Positions 25,422 through 33,425 of a stretch of 64,000 bases of DNA are shown in pieces. The notes under the pieces are model-generated. The model did not search any database. It had not been told where the DNA came from and was given only the letters and a program-made list of their open reading frames with translations. Both the position numbers and the translations under genes were made by a program. Each line of letters begins with the position of its first letter. The first letter of the stretch is position 1. The stretch comes from a bacterium (GTDB lineage: Bacteria > Sysuimicrobiota > Sysuimicrobiia > Sysuimicrobiales > Segetimicrobiaceae): positions 43,757 through 107,756 of the forward strand of contig DATGHU010000011.1 in the NCBI GenBank assembly GCA_035307765.1, in the 5' to 3' direction.

Positions 25422-26287
25422 TAGTGAGCGGAGGAATCCCCGGCATCCCCGGAATCGATGTAGGTGAGGTGGGTCGCCCCCTCGGCGACGAATCGCCGCG
25501 CGCGGTAGAACACCGTCACCCGGTCGGCCCACAGCGTCCCCTGCCGCCGCTTGACGATCACGCTCCCGGTGATGACGGCGATGCCCTGCCGGAGGTCGAT
25601 CGTGGCGCCGGCCCCGCGCAGCTTCGCGTCGTAGACGTCCGCGTCGATGGGCCCCCGGATCACCGCCCGATCGGTCGCGCGGAACAGGTCCATCCGGCTG
25701 CCCAGCATGCGCCCGTCGCGGTTCTGGATCGTCGCCCGGGCGGATCCGCCGCCGAAGATCACCGCGTGCTGCGCGCGCTCATCGTAGGTGACCCGCGAGC
25801 CCGTGGCGATCAGATCGGGTTGGGAGAACAGCGTGACGTTCCCGTCGGCCGCGAGCGCGCCGGTGTCGCGGTCGGCGGCGATGCGGTCCGCCAGCAGCGC
25901 GTAGGATCGGCTTTCCACCGAGGCGTGGCCGGCCAGCAGGGCCCGGGCCACCCGCTGCTCGTGCACCACAAACAGGGTCACCGTGTCCGCGACCGCCTTG
26001 ACCGTCGGATCCGCCACCGACACGTGCCCGGTGAAGACCGCCACGCCCGTGGGCCGGTACAGCCGCAGGGCGTCGCTGGTCGCGCGCAGCGAGCCGTAGG
26101 TGACCGCCACGTGCCCCGTGGCGATCAGGGTGCTGCCGCGGGCATCGACCGATACCTGGTCGGCGGCGAACGTCGCCGATCCGGCGGAAAACTTCGCGGC
26201 GGCCGACGCGGACGGCCCGCCCGGTCCGGGGAACCCGGCGAGGCCGACGGCGACCAGGGCCGCGGCCAGCCGGAGGCGGCGCGGCAT
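25421..26287 (-). CDS. LptA/OstA-like periplasmic protein
   Basis: A 288-residue protein with a signal peptide (LRLAAALVAVGLAGFPG) and a repetitive beta-jellyroll pattern: AADQVSVDARGSTLIATGHV, ATSDALRLYRPTGVAVFTGHV, ALLADRIAADRDTGALAADG and further units each about 20-25 residues apart. This is the OstA fold used by LptA to bridge lipopolysaccharide across the periplasm. It is longer than E. coli LptA, with more repeats. ATG 26287 begins two bases after the fur stop. With the LptD-like gene at 8-10 kb it supports an Lpt-type route; LptB, LptF and LptG are not in this window. Confidence 0.72.
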   Translation of the reverse strand: MPRRLRLAAALVAVGLAGFPGPGGPSASAAAKFSAGSATFAADQVSVDARGSTLIATGHVAVTYGSLRATSDALRLYRPTGVAVFTGHVSVADPTVKAVADTVTLFVVHEQRVARALLAGHASVESRSYALLADRIAADRDTGALAADGNVTLFSQPDLIATGSRVTYDERAQHAVIFGGGSARATIQNRDGRMLGSRMDLFRATDRAVIRGPIDADVYDAKLRGAGATIDLRQGIAVITGSVIVKRRQGTLWADRVTVFYRARRFVAEGATHLTYIDSGDAGDSSAH

Positions 26288-26289
26288 CG

Positions 26290-26796
26290 CTAGCGCCCGG
26301 CGCGAGATGCGGCGTTCCGGCAGGAGGCGCAGTACCCGTAGAACTCGATGCGGTGGCCGACCACGACGAACATCCCGTCGGTCAGCTTTGACTGCTCCTG
26401 TTCCAGGGTCTTGGTGACCCGGCCGCGTGGGATGTCCACCACCGCGCCGCATCTGAGACAGGTGCCGTGATAGTGCGGGTGCACGTTCGGGCAGAACACG
26501 CTCCGCCCGTCGCCGTAGGTCAGGCGTCGGACCATGCCCAGCCGGCCGAACAGATCGAGGGTCCGGTAGGTGGTGGCCAGGTTCACGGTGGGGCAGACCG
26601 TGCGGGCGCGGCGGCAGATCTCCTCGGCGGTGACGTTCTCGCGGCCGGCGTTGAGCATGCTCCCCAGGATCGCCCGCCGCTGCGGGGTGGCGCGGTAGCC
26701 CTCGCGCGCCAGCACGGTGAGGCGTTCGTCGAGGGTGGCCGGCTCGGTCCGTTGAGCCGCCACCCCTGCGTCGGCCCGGTACGAGGTCGTCGGCAC
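26290..26796 (-). CDS. Fur-family metalloregulator
   Basis: A 168-residue transcription factor with winged helix (GYRATPQRRAILGSML, VNLATTYRTLDLFGRLGMV) and metal-binding dimer domain (HPHYHGTCLRCGAVVD, GYCASC). The two Cys-x2-Cys pairs form the structural zinc site. It could be Fur, PerR or Zur; sequence here does not decide. GTG 26796 has no clear ribosome site, so the start is uncertain. It sits between korB and the LptA-like gene, ten bases after korB, and may be co-transcribed with the Kor genes. Confidence 0.88.
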   Translation of the reverse strand: MPTTSYRADAGVAAQRTEPATLDERLTVLAREGYRATPQRRAILGSMLNAGRENVTAEEICRRARTVCPTVNLATTYRTLDLFGRLGMVRRLTYGDGRSVFCPNVHPHYHGTCLRCGAVVDIPRGRVTKTLEQEQSKLTDGMFVVVGHRIEFYGYCASCRNAASRAGR

Positions 26797-26806
26797 GGCG
26801 GTGCGC

Positions 26807-27676
26807 CTAGAAGAACTCTTGGCGGAGAGCGTCCGCCTGCGTCGCGGTGAGCGGCGCGAGCTCGCGCTTGGCGACCGGCCCGATCCGCAGCTCCGAGACC
26901 TGGTCCTCGTAGGTCGGCTCGCCCTGAACCTGGTACAGGATCCCGATGGGGATCTTCTCCCCCCACTCCTGCGCCTTGCGCCAGGCGGTCTCCCGATCCG
27001 CGGGATTGTGCCCGGCCTCCTCCAGCTTGTAGACGCGCTCCCGGTAGTAGTCGTAGGTGTTGATCTTGTTATAGATCACGCACGGCTGCAGCACGTCCAC
27101 CAACGCGTAGCCCCTGTGCTGGATCGCCGCCATGATCAGCTTGGCCAGGTGCTTCGGATCTCCGGAGAACCCGCGCGCCACGAACGTCGCGCCGCCATTG
27201 ATCGCCGTCGCCAGCGGGTTGAACGCGATCTCGATGCTCCCCTCCGGCGTGGTGCTGGTGACGAACCCGCGCTCACTCGTCGGCGCGTACTGCCCCTTGG
27301 TCAGGCCGTAGACCATGTTGTTCTCGGCGATGTGGACGATGTCGGAGTTCCGCCGCATGATGTTCATGAAGTGGTTCCCGCCGATGCCGTACCCGTCCCC
27401 GTCCCCGGTGATGCAGATCACGTGCAGGTCGTGGTTGGCGAGCTTCGTCCCCTGCGCCACCGGCAGCGACCGCCCGTGGATGGTGGTGAACGAGTTCGCG
27501 TTCATGTAGTCGGGGAGCTTGCTGCCGCACCCGATCCCCGAGAAGAACATCACCTCGTGCGGGTGGATCTCCAACTGCGCGAGCGCGCTCTTCACGGCGT
27601 TCAGGATGCCGTAGTCCCCGCACCCCGGACACCAGGTGACCTTGATTTGGTTGTTAAACGTCTTCTGATCAAGCAT
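26807..27676 (-). CDS. korB: 2-oxoacid:ferredoxin oxidoreductase beta subunit
   Basis: The 289-residue thiamine-diphosphate subunit. Cluster ligands are Cys16 and Cys19 (WCPGCGDYG), a cysteine in GIGCGSKLPD and one in VLQPCVIYN. The TPP/Mg site is GDGDGYGIGGNHF with AENNMVYGLTKGQ. With KorA it decarboxylates a 2-oxoacid (2-oxoglutarate or pyruvate) to acyl-CoA and reduces ferredoxin. Its ATG overlaps the end of korA by eight bases. The 2-oxoglutarate preference is inferred from the two-subunit layout. Confidence 0.92.
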   Translation of the reverse strand: MLDQKTFNNQIKVTWCPGCGDYGILNAVKSALAQLEIHPHEVMFFSGIGCGSKLPDYMNANSFTTIHGRSLPVAQGTKLANHDLHVICITGDGDGYGIGGNHFMNIMRRNSDIVHIAENNMVYGLTKGQYAPTSERGFVTSTTPEGSIEIAFNPLATAINGGATFVARGFSGDPKHLAKLIMAAIQHRGYALVDVLQPCVIYNKINTYDYYRERVYKLEEAGHNPADRETAWRKAQEWGEKIPIGILYQVQGEPTYEDQVSELRIGPVAKRELAPLTATQADALRQEFF

Positions 27677-29435
27677 GGACCTTGGCCTCCTCCAGCTTCT
27701 CGATGATGTATTCCGCGCTGATCGGCCGGCCGTCCCAGCGCAGGATCATCCGATCCGCGCGCCGGCCGGTCATCGCCCGCACCAGGTGCGCGAACTGGCC
27801 GCTCTGGTTGCCCTCCACCGCCACCAGTTCGCGGGCCGCCTCGATCAGCGGCGCCGCCTTCGCCTCCGGGAACGGCCAGATGTCGACGAAGTGCAGGAGG
27901 TTGGCCCGGGTCCCCCGGGCGTTGAGCATATCGACGGCCTCCCGCATCGCGCCGTACGTGCTCCCCCAGCCCATCAGGGTGACCGCCGCCCCTTCCGGCC
28001 CGTAGAGGGTCGGCTCGTGGAGGTCCTCCACGATGTGCTGGAATTTCCGCCACCGCTTCCCGGCCATCTTCAGCCGGTTCGCCTGGTTCTCGTCCTCGAA
28101 GTGCCCGTACTCGTCGTGCTCGTCGCTGCAGGCCTGCTGCACCGCCTTCGGATGCCCGGGGATCGCCCGAGGGGAGATGCCGCTCGGGGTGTCGCGGTAC
28201 CGCAGGTACGGTCCGGTGAGCCCATCCAGCTGTGCCGGCGTCAGCATGTCCCCGCGGTCGATCTGCACGCGCTCGATCGGGAACTCCGACGGCAGCAGCG
28301 TGCGCATCATCGTGGTGAGGTAGAACTCGGTCATGACGATCACCGGGCACTGCCACTTCTCCGCCAGGTTGAACGCCCGCACGGTGGTGTGGAAGCACGC
28401 TTCCTGGGTGCCCGGGGCCAGCACGATCCGCGGGAACTCCCCCTGGCTGGCGAACAGCGCGAAGAGCAGGTCGCCCTGCTCGGTCTTGGTCGGCATTCCG
28501 GTGGAGGGGCCGGGCCGCTGGGCTTCCACGATCACCACGGGCACCTCGGCCATCCCGGCCAGCCCGAGGGCCTCCACCATCAGCGAGAAGCCGCCGCCGC
28601 TTGTGGCCGTCATCGCCCGCGCCCCGGCGTTGCCCGCGCCGATCGCGAACAGGATCGCCGCGATCTCGTCCTCGGTCTGCTTGACGACGATGTCGAACTT
28701 CCTCTGGTGCCCCGCGATGTACTCAAGAATCGAGCTCGCGGGGGTCATCGGATACCCGGACATGAACCGGCACCCGGCGGCGATCGCCCCCACGCCGATC
28801 GCCTGGTTCCCGTTGATCAGCAGCCGGCGGCCCCGCTCCTTGAGCGGGGAGGCCTTCCATTCGAAGGAGGTCGAATACTTGTCGCGCCCGACCTTGTACC
28901 CTTCCTCGGCCACCTTGAGGTTGCCCTCGACGACCGCGTCGCCCTTGCGTTTGAAGTTCTGGCGGATGACGTCGGCCACAAACTCAAACGGGTACTCGAC
29001 GATGCCCGCGAGCGCCCCCAGGCCACAGGTGTTGGCCATGATTTTGTTGCCGCCGATCTCCTGCGCGAGCTTCGTCAGCGGCAGGCCGTAGAGCTGCACC
29101 CCCCGCCGCGTCAACACGTCGTGATCGAACTTGAGCGCGTCGTCGAACACGAGCGCGCCGCCCTGAACGATGTGCGCGCCGTAGTCCGTCACCGCCTCCG
29201 GGCTGAACGCCAGCAGCAGGTGCACGCCTTCGGTGTGGGCCCACAGGGGATGATCGGCGAGCCGGATCTGGAAGAAGTTGAGCCCGCCCCGGATCCGGGA
29301 CATGTACTCGGTGTAGGTGTGGAGCCAGAGGCCGCCGTGGCTCAGCGCCTGCGCGAACCCGGCCCCGCCGGACTCCACGCCCTGACCCGCCTCGCCCGCC
29401 AGCCTGATCGTCATGTTGTTGATCCGCTTACTCAC
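27669..29435 (-). CDS. korA: 2-oxoacid:ferredoxin oxidoreductase, fused gamma-alpha subunit
   Basis: A 588-residue fusion. Residues 1-190 are the gamma domain (RLAGEAGQGVESGGAGFAQAL, AFSPEAVTDYGAHI); residues from about 200 are the alpha domain (GNQAIGVGAIAAGCRFMSGYPMTP with the Y-P-MTP substrate loop, ATSGGGFSLMVEALGLAGM, QRPGPSTGMPTKTEQGDLLFA). The alpha-type C-terminal domain II is present (TLMGWGSTYGAMREA). GTG 29435 follows GGGGGTGA. The 152 bases upstream separate it from the DUF169 gene. Ferredoxin reduced here could be used by the ferredoxin-NADP reductase at 38 kb. Confidence 0.93.
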   Translation of the reverse strand: MSKRINNMTIRLAGEAGQGVESGGAGFAQALSHGGLWLHTYTEYMSRIRGGLNFFQIRLADHPLWAHTEGVHLLLAFSPEAVTDYGAHIVQGGALVFDDALKFDHDVLTRRGVQLYGLPLTKLAQEIGGNKIMANTCGLGALAGIVEYPFEFVADVIRQNFKRKGDAVVEGNLKVAEEGYKVGRDKYSTSFEWKASPLKERGRRLLINGNQAIGVGAIAAGCRFMSGYPMTPASSILEYIAGHQRKFDIVVKQTEDEIAAILFAIGAGNAGARAMTATSGGGFSLMVEALGLAGMAEVPVVIVEAQRPGPSTGMPTKTEQGDLLFALFASQGEFPRIVLAPGTQEACFHTTVRAFNLAEKWQCPVIVMTEFYLTTMMRTLLPSEFPIERVQIDRGDMLTPAQLDGLTGPYLRYRDTPSGISPRAIPGHPKAVQQACSDEHDEYGHFEDENQANRLKMAGKRWRKFQHIVEDLHEPTLYGPEGAAVTLMGWGSTYGAMREAVDMLNARGTRANLLHFVDIWPFPEAKAAPLIEAARELVAVEGNQSGQFAHLVRAMTGRRADRMILRWDGRPISAEYIIEKLEEAKVHA

Positions 29436-29547
29436 GCTGTCTCACCCCCGATGAAGGCTGGGCCTCCCGCTCAGGTGCTGCGCGCCTTCGTGAGGCGCCC
29501 CCTTGCGATCACCCGACTCACCCACTCCCTCCGAACACACATTCCAT

Positions 29548-29582
29548 GCGGCTGCCGCCCCACCCTCCGGGCAGGCAGCCGC
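29548..29582 (-). terminator. Hairpin after the DUF169 gene
   Basis: A nine-base perfect inverted repeat (GCGGCTGCC 29548-29556 with GGCAGCCGC 29574-29582) begins five bases past the DUF169 stop. There is no T-run, so it may stall, protect or process the message rather than end it by the intrinsic mechanism. The remaining 110 bases to korA show no convincing promoter. Confidence 0.4.
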
Positions 29583-29587
29583 CCCGG

Positions 29588-30436
29588 CTACTCTCGTCGC
29601 GCCGGACCCCGTCCCTCGGGCGCCGGGGAACCCGGCCCCTCCCCTTGGGATTCCTCCCACAGCGTGTCCAGCCGCCGGTACTTCTCCGGGAACTCTCCGG
29701 TGTAGCGCAGCCACGCCGGGATCGGGTACCGCACGCCGCCCTGGTGCGTCCCCCGGAGGCCGACCACGAGATCCTCCGCCCCCGCCCACGGAACCGCAAA
29801 GGCCATCTCGTGGTCCTCGGTCTGCCCGTAGATGCGATCCCCGTAGCACGGCAGGATCACCTGCGGCTGCCCGGCGCGCATCGTCTCGATCACCGCGTCG
29901 GCGCAGTCCAGCCGCGCGGAGAAGCTGCTGTGGATCCGGCCGCCCCCCCGGTACAGCGCCGCCGCCACCAACCGCATCACCTGCGCGGCGTTGCCGTACA
30001 TCAGCACGACATGCGGCTCGAACGCCGACCGGCCGAGGGGAGCGACGATGATCCGCTCGTACGTCCCGAAATCGAACTTCGGGACCTCCGCCTCGGTGCG
30101 CTTCCCGGCCTCCGCCGTCTCCGTGTACATGCCGCAGGCCAGGTTCCCCTCGGCGTAGTACGGGAGCACCTCCTCGAACCCGAACGCGGTTTTGGCCAGC
30201 GGGCAGCTGAGATCGTCCCGGCCCACCGCGAGCGCCCACCCGTACCGCCGGGCGATCGAAAACGTCTGACAGATGGCCACCTTGATGCCCATGTCTTGGG
30301 CGGGACGCCGGACCTTGTCGGGCAGCGGCTCGCCCGGCTTCGCCATCCGGATGCCGAGGGGAAACGTCTGCGGGCGGACGAATTTCTCGATCTCTTCGTT
30401 CAGCGCAGCCGGCGTCATCGCGCCCACGGTATCCAT
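29588..30436 (-). CDS. DUF169-family protein
   Basis: A 282-residue soluble protein matching the DUF169 pattern: PLGIRMAKPGE near 27, conserved cysteines in DDLSCPLAKTAFGF and EGNLACGMYTETAEAGKR, and ARLDCADAVIETMRAGQPQVILPCYGDRIYG near 190. The function of this family is not established. Eight bases separate it from mrp. The conserved cysteines plus the setting among Mrp and ferredoxin oxidoreductase genes make a metal or redox role possible. The tail is Pro/Gly/Glu-rich. ATG 30436 is chosen over the adjacent GTG 30439. Confidence 0.75.
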   Translation of the reverse strand: MDTVGAMTPAALNEEIEKFVRPQTFPLGIRMAKPGEPLPDKVRRPAQDMGIKVAICQTFSIARRYGWALAVGRDDLSCPLAKTAFGFEEVLPYYAEGNLACGMYTETAEAGKRTEAEVPKFDFGTYERIIVAPLGRSAFEPHVVLMYGNAAQVMRLVAAALYRGGGRIHSSFSARLDCADAVIETMRAGQPQVILPCYGDRIYGQTEDHEMAFAVPWAGAEDLVVGLRGTHQGGVRYPIPAWLRYTGEFPEKYRRLDTLWEESQGEGPGSPAPEGRGPARRE

Positions 30437-30443
30437 CACCCGG

Positions 30444-31526
30444 TCACGCCCGCGCCTTCAGCAGCGCGTCCGCGATCGCGTAGAAGACGAGCGCGGAAGG
30501 AGCCTCGGGATGCGTCAGGGTCACCGGCTGCCCGGTGTCGCCGCCCTCGCGGATGGCCGGATCGAGGGGGATCTGCCCCAGCAGCGGTGCGCCGATCATC
30601 TCCGCCAGCCTGGCGCCCCCGCCCTGGCCGAAGATGTAGGAGGGCTCGGCCCCGGGGGTGGCGAGGTAGTAGGACATGTTCTCGATGATCCCGATGACCG
30701 GCATGTTCACCTTCTCCGCCATCCGTCCGGCGCGGAAGGCCACCGTCGCCGCCGCGGCCTGGGGGGTCGTCACGATCAGCATCTCCGCCCTGGGCAGCGT
30801 CTGCGCGATCGTCAGCGACACGTCGCCGGTGCCGGGGGGGAGATCGATGAGCAGGTCCTGGACGTCTCCCCAGTAGACCTCACCGAGAAAGGTGGTGACG
30901 GCTTTGTGCAGCATCGGCCCGCGCCAGACGACGGCCTCGGTCTCGTCCACCATGAACCCCATGGAGATGGCGCGGACGCCCGCGCGCTCGAGCGGGATGA
31001 TCATCTGGTCGATGGTCGTCGGCCGACCCTTGATCCCCAGCATCTGGGGAATGCTGAACCCGTAGACGTCGGCGTCGGCGATCCCGACCCGCCGTCCCCG
31101 CGCCGCCAGCGCCACGGCGAGGTTGGTGGTCACCGTGGATTTCCCGACGCCGCCCTTCCCGCTGGCGATGACGAGCACCCGCGTGGTGGATGTCGGCGAA
31201 AGCAGCGGGGCCTGCCGCTGCGGCCCGGGGCGGAGTTGGCCGATGAGCGCCTGGCGCTGCTCCTGCGTCATCACCCCGAGCTGCACGTCCACCTGGTCCA
31301 CGCCCGGGAGTTCCTGAACCTTGGTCTTGATGGAGTCGATGATCGTCTCGCGCAGCGGGCAACCGCTGATCGTCAGCAGGGCCTCGACCCGCACCGCCCC
31401 ATCGCGGATCGCCACCTCTTTCACCATGTTGAGCTCGACGATGCTCCGGTGGAGCTCCGGGTCCATTACCCCCCGCAGCGCCTCGATCACCTGGTCTTTC
31501 GTCACGCCAACCCTACGGGCAAACAC
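30444..31526 (-). CDS. Mrp/NBP35-type Fe-S carrier ATPase with N-terminal MIP18 domain
   Basis: A 360-residue protein. Residues 1-95 are a DUF59/MIP18 domain (VMDPELHRSIVELNMVKEV, LTISGCPLRETI); the rest is a P-loop ATPase with deviant Walker A ASGKGGVGKST near 117-127, YGFSIPQMLG, IDLPPGTGDVSLT and VTTPQAAAA. The family carries Fe-S clusters to apoproteins. The usual CxxC after NMSY is absent: the stretch reads NMSYYLATPGAEPSYIFGQGG over about 20 residues with no cysteine. GTG 31526 has AGGAGG four bases upstream. A dedicated promoter lies at 31612-31641. Confidence 0.88.
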   Translation of the reverse strand: MFARRVGVTKDQVIEALRGVMDPELHRSIVELNMVKEVAIRDGAVRVEALLTISGCPLRETIIDSIKTKVQELPGVDQVDVQLGVMTQEQRQALIGQLRPGPQRQAPLLSPTSTTRVLVIASGKGGVGKSTVTTNLAVALAARGRRVGIADADVYGFSIPQMLGIKGRPTTIDQMIIPLERAGVRAISMGFMVDETEAVVWRGPMLHKAVTTFLGEVYWGDVQDLLIDLPPGTGDVSLTIAQTLPRAEMLIVTTPQAAAATVAFRAGRMAEKVNMPVIGIIENMSYYLATPGAEPSYIFGQGGGARLAEMIGAPLLGQIPLDPAIREGGDTGQPVTLTHPEAPSALVFYAIADALLKARA

Positions 31527-31590
31527 GATGCCTCCTGGGAGTCCAGCCGGGTGCGTTCGAGGTGGTTAGCCGGACGCGCGGGTGCTGAGA

Positions 31591-31641
31591 GTAATTATCA
31601 CTTTCATCATGAGCGTAGCACCCGTCGCGGAACGCTGTCAA
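31591..31641 (-). promoter_or_regulatory. Promoter of mrp with AT-rich element at the transcription start
   Basis: On the minus strand TTGACA (31636-31641) is followed after 18 bases by TACGCT (31612-31617), preceded by TGC (extended form). Downstream, AGTGATAATTACTC covers the predicted start of transcription in an otherwise GC-rich region and could be an operator. The leader to GTG 31526 is about 80 bases. Confidence 0.6.
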
Positions 31642-31668
31642 GGAAACGGGCGCGAGGGCGATCGGTCG

Positions 31669-32409
31669 CTACTGCGCGGGCGGCGCGCCCGTCGCCTGGC
31701 CGCCCGGACGTCGGCCGCGACGGCGGTGCCGTCGGCGGCGGCGACCCGAGGGCCGGGACGGTTCCCTCTGCGACCCCGCCGGGCCGACGGCGGTGGGGCC
31801 GGGCGAAACCGGGGGGCGCACCGCAAGGGCATCCCCGGCGGAGTCCAGAGGCATCGAGCGGTCGCCCTCCTCGACCTCGCCCGTGGACGCGTCTTCCGGG
31901 GCCGGCGCCAGGGTGTCGTCGGCGAGCGAGTCCACCTCCCCTTCCTCATCCGGGGCCGCGGGCTCGGGCGCACCAGGGGCCGGACGGGCAGCCCGACGCT
32001 GCGGAGCCTTGCGCTCCGCGGCCAGCTTGATCCGGGCGAGGAACCGCTCCACAAACTGCACGAAGAACTGACGGGCCGCATCGTCCGAGATCATCGCGAT
32101 GGCGGGATCGACCTCGAGGCGGTACACCACCTCGGTCCCGTCCTCCACGACTTTCAGGGTGCACTCTCCGCCGAAGGCGCGCAGCGTCCCCCGCAGCTGC
32201 TTGAACTCGATGGAGTGCGGCGGCCGCAGGGTGACCCGCTGGACCGACTCGATCGGCAGGCCGATCAGATAGCCGGTCAGTGTCACCATCTGGCCGCCCC
32301 GGCGCTTCTCCACGGACTCCGCCGTCATCCAGAGGGGGGCGGCGTAACGGGGGAGGTGATCGACGCGCCCGATGTGAGCAAAGACCTTGTCGGGAGAGGC
32401 GCGCATCAC
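31669..32409 (-). CDS. SRPBCC-fold protein with low-complexity tail
   Basis: A 246-residue protein. The first 140 residues resemble the polyketide-cyclase/START-like fold: ASPDKVFAHIGRVDHLPRYA at the start, then RVTLRPPHSIEFKQLRG and a late helix DDAARQFFVQFVERFLARIKLAAE. Residues about 145-246 are Ala/Pro/Glu-rich turning into an Arg-rich run (GRRRRRHRRRGRR), probably disordered and possibly nucleic-acid or membrane binding. GTG 32409 and ATG 32406 are the available starts; the frame stays open upstream without a good start. It lies 41 bases after the MetE-like gene. Ligand unknown. Confidence 0.65.
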   Translation of the reverse strand: MMRASPDKVFAHIGRVDHLPRYAAPLWMTAESVEKRRGGQMVTLTGYLIGLPIESVQRVTLRPPHSIEFKQLRGTLRAFGGECTLKVVEDGTEVVYRLEVDPAIAMISDDAARQFFVQFVERFLARIKLAAERKAPQRRAARPAPGAPEPAAPDEEGEVDSLADDTLAPAPEDASTGEVEEGDRSMPLDSAGDALAVRPPVSPGPTAVGPAGSQREPSRPSGRRRRRHRRRGRRPGGQATGAPPAQ

Positions 32410-32450
32410 CCGGCGCGCCTCGATGGCCAGGATCGGTGGCGCCGGGGCGG

Positions 32451-33425
32451 CTATCGGGTCAACTCCTCTCGGATGCGTCGGGTGCCCGCCACCATCGAGG
32501 TCAATTTGGCGACCGTCTCCTCGATTGTCCGGGTCTTCAGGCCGCAGTCCGGCGTGACGTAGATCTGCTCGAGCGGGATCACCTTCAGCGACCGGCGGAT
32601 CCCGTCGGCCACCTCCTCGGGCGTCTCCGCGCGGTGGCTGTGGGCATCGAGCACCCCCAGGCCGATATCTTTGGTGAACCGCGGGGTCCGAAACGTCTCC
32701 AGCAGCGCGAAGTCGTCGTTCTTGAGGGCGAGGTCGATCTGATTCACGGCCAAGCGCAGCATCGCCGGATAGATCCGCGGCACGTCCCCGTAACAGACGT
32801 GGGTGATCGTGTAGGCGGAGAGCCCCCGGGTCACCATCGCCATCGCCTCAACGGCGAGATCGAAATCTTCGTCCGGCCGCGTGTGGATGGCGGGCTCGTC
32901 GATCTGGATGTACCGGGCCCCGGCGCGCTCAAGGTCCGCCGCCTCGTCGTGGATGGCCCGGGCGAGATCCAGCACCAGCTCCCGGCGCGTGGGGTAGTGT
33001 TCGTTGAACGACCACTCCGCGATCGTGTACGGACCCGTCAGCATCCCCTTCACCGGCCGGGGGGTCAGCCCTTGGGCGAACTTCCACCAGTCCACGGTGA
33101 CCGGGCCGCGGCGGCCGACCGGCGCCACCACCGCCGGCTTCGGGTAGTACCGGTTGCCGTACGAGCGCACCAGGCCGGGGATGGCGAACCCGTCCATCTG
33201 GTCCGCGAAGAACGCGACCATATCCCCGCGGTACATCTCCCCGTCCACCAGGACGTCCAGCCCGATCTCCTCCTGGCGGCGGATCCACTCCTCGGTCGCC
33301 TGGCGCTCCAGCGAGCGCAGCTCTTCGTCCGGCAGCTGTTTGCGTGCGTGCTTCCGCCTCGCCTCCAGGATGTACGCCGGCTTGGGGAAGCTTCCGACCG
33401 TCGTGGTGAGCAGTGACGTGGTCAT
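32451..33425 (-). CDS. Half-size MetE-like methyltransferase with intact zinc ligands
   Basis: A 324-residue cobalamin-independent methionine synthase-type barrel, about the size of only the catalytic half of MetE. TTTVGSFPKP opens the domain; the zinc ligands His-x-Cys (THVCYGD near 228) and Cys (VTPDCGLKTR near 293) are present, as are IQIDEPAIHTR and GLGVLDAHSH. It should transfer a methyl group to a thiol, probably homocysteine; single-domain core-MetE enzymes are known to work without methyl-folate. ATG 33425 overlaps the upstream paralogue stop (ATGA), suggesting the two form a complex. Substrate remains inferred. Confidence 0.82.
   Translation of the reverse strand: MTTSLLTTTVGSFPKPAYILEARRKHARKQLPDEELRSLERQATEEWIRRQEEIGLDVLVDGEMYRGDMVAFFADQMDGFAIPGLVRSYGNRYYPKPAVVAPVGRRGPVTVDWWKFAQGLTPRPVKGMLTGPYTIAEWSFNEHYPTRRELVLDLARAIHDEAADLERAGARYIQIDEPAIHTRPDEDFDLAVEAMAMVTRGLSAYTITHVCYGDVPRIYPAMLRLAVNQIDLALKNDDFALLETFRTPRFTKDIGLGVLDAHSHRAETPEEVADGIRRSLKVIPLEQIYVTPDCGLKTRTIEETVAKLTSMVAGTRRIREELTR

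Noticed and set aside
27675..29705. A 676-codon plus-strand frame opposite korA
   Set aside because: It mirrors korA codons in antisense and shows no domain; long antisense frames are expected at this base composition.
31669..31990. The Arg-rich tail of the SRPBCC protein as a separate gene or frameshift
   Set aside because: The frame is continuous with the fold, and basic disordered tails occur in such proteins; no alternative frame looks better.
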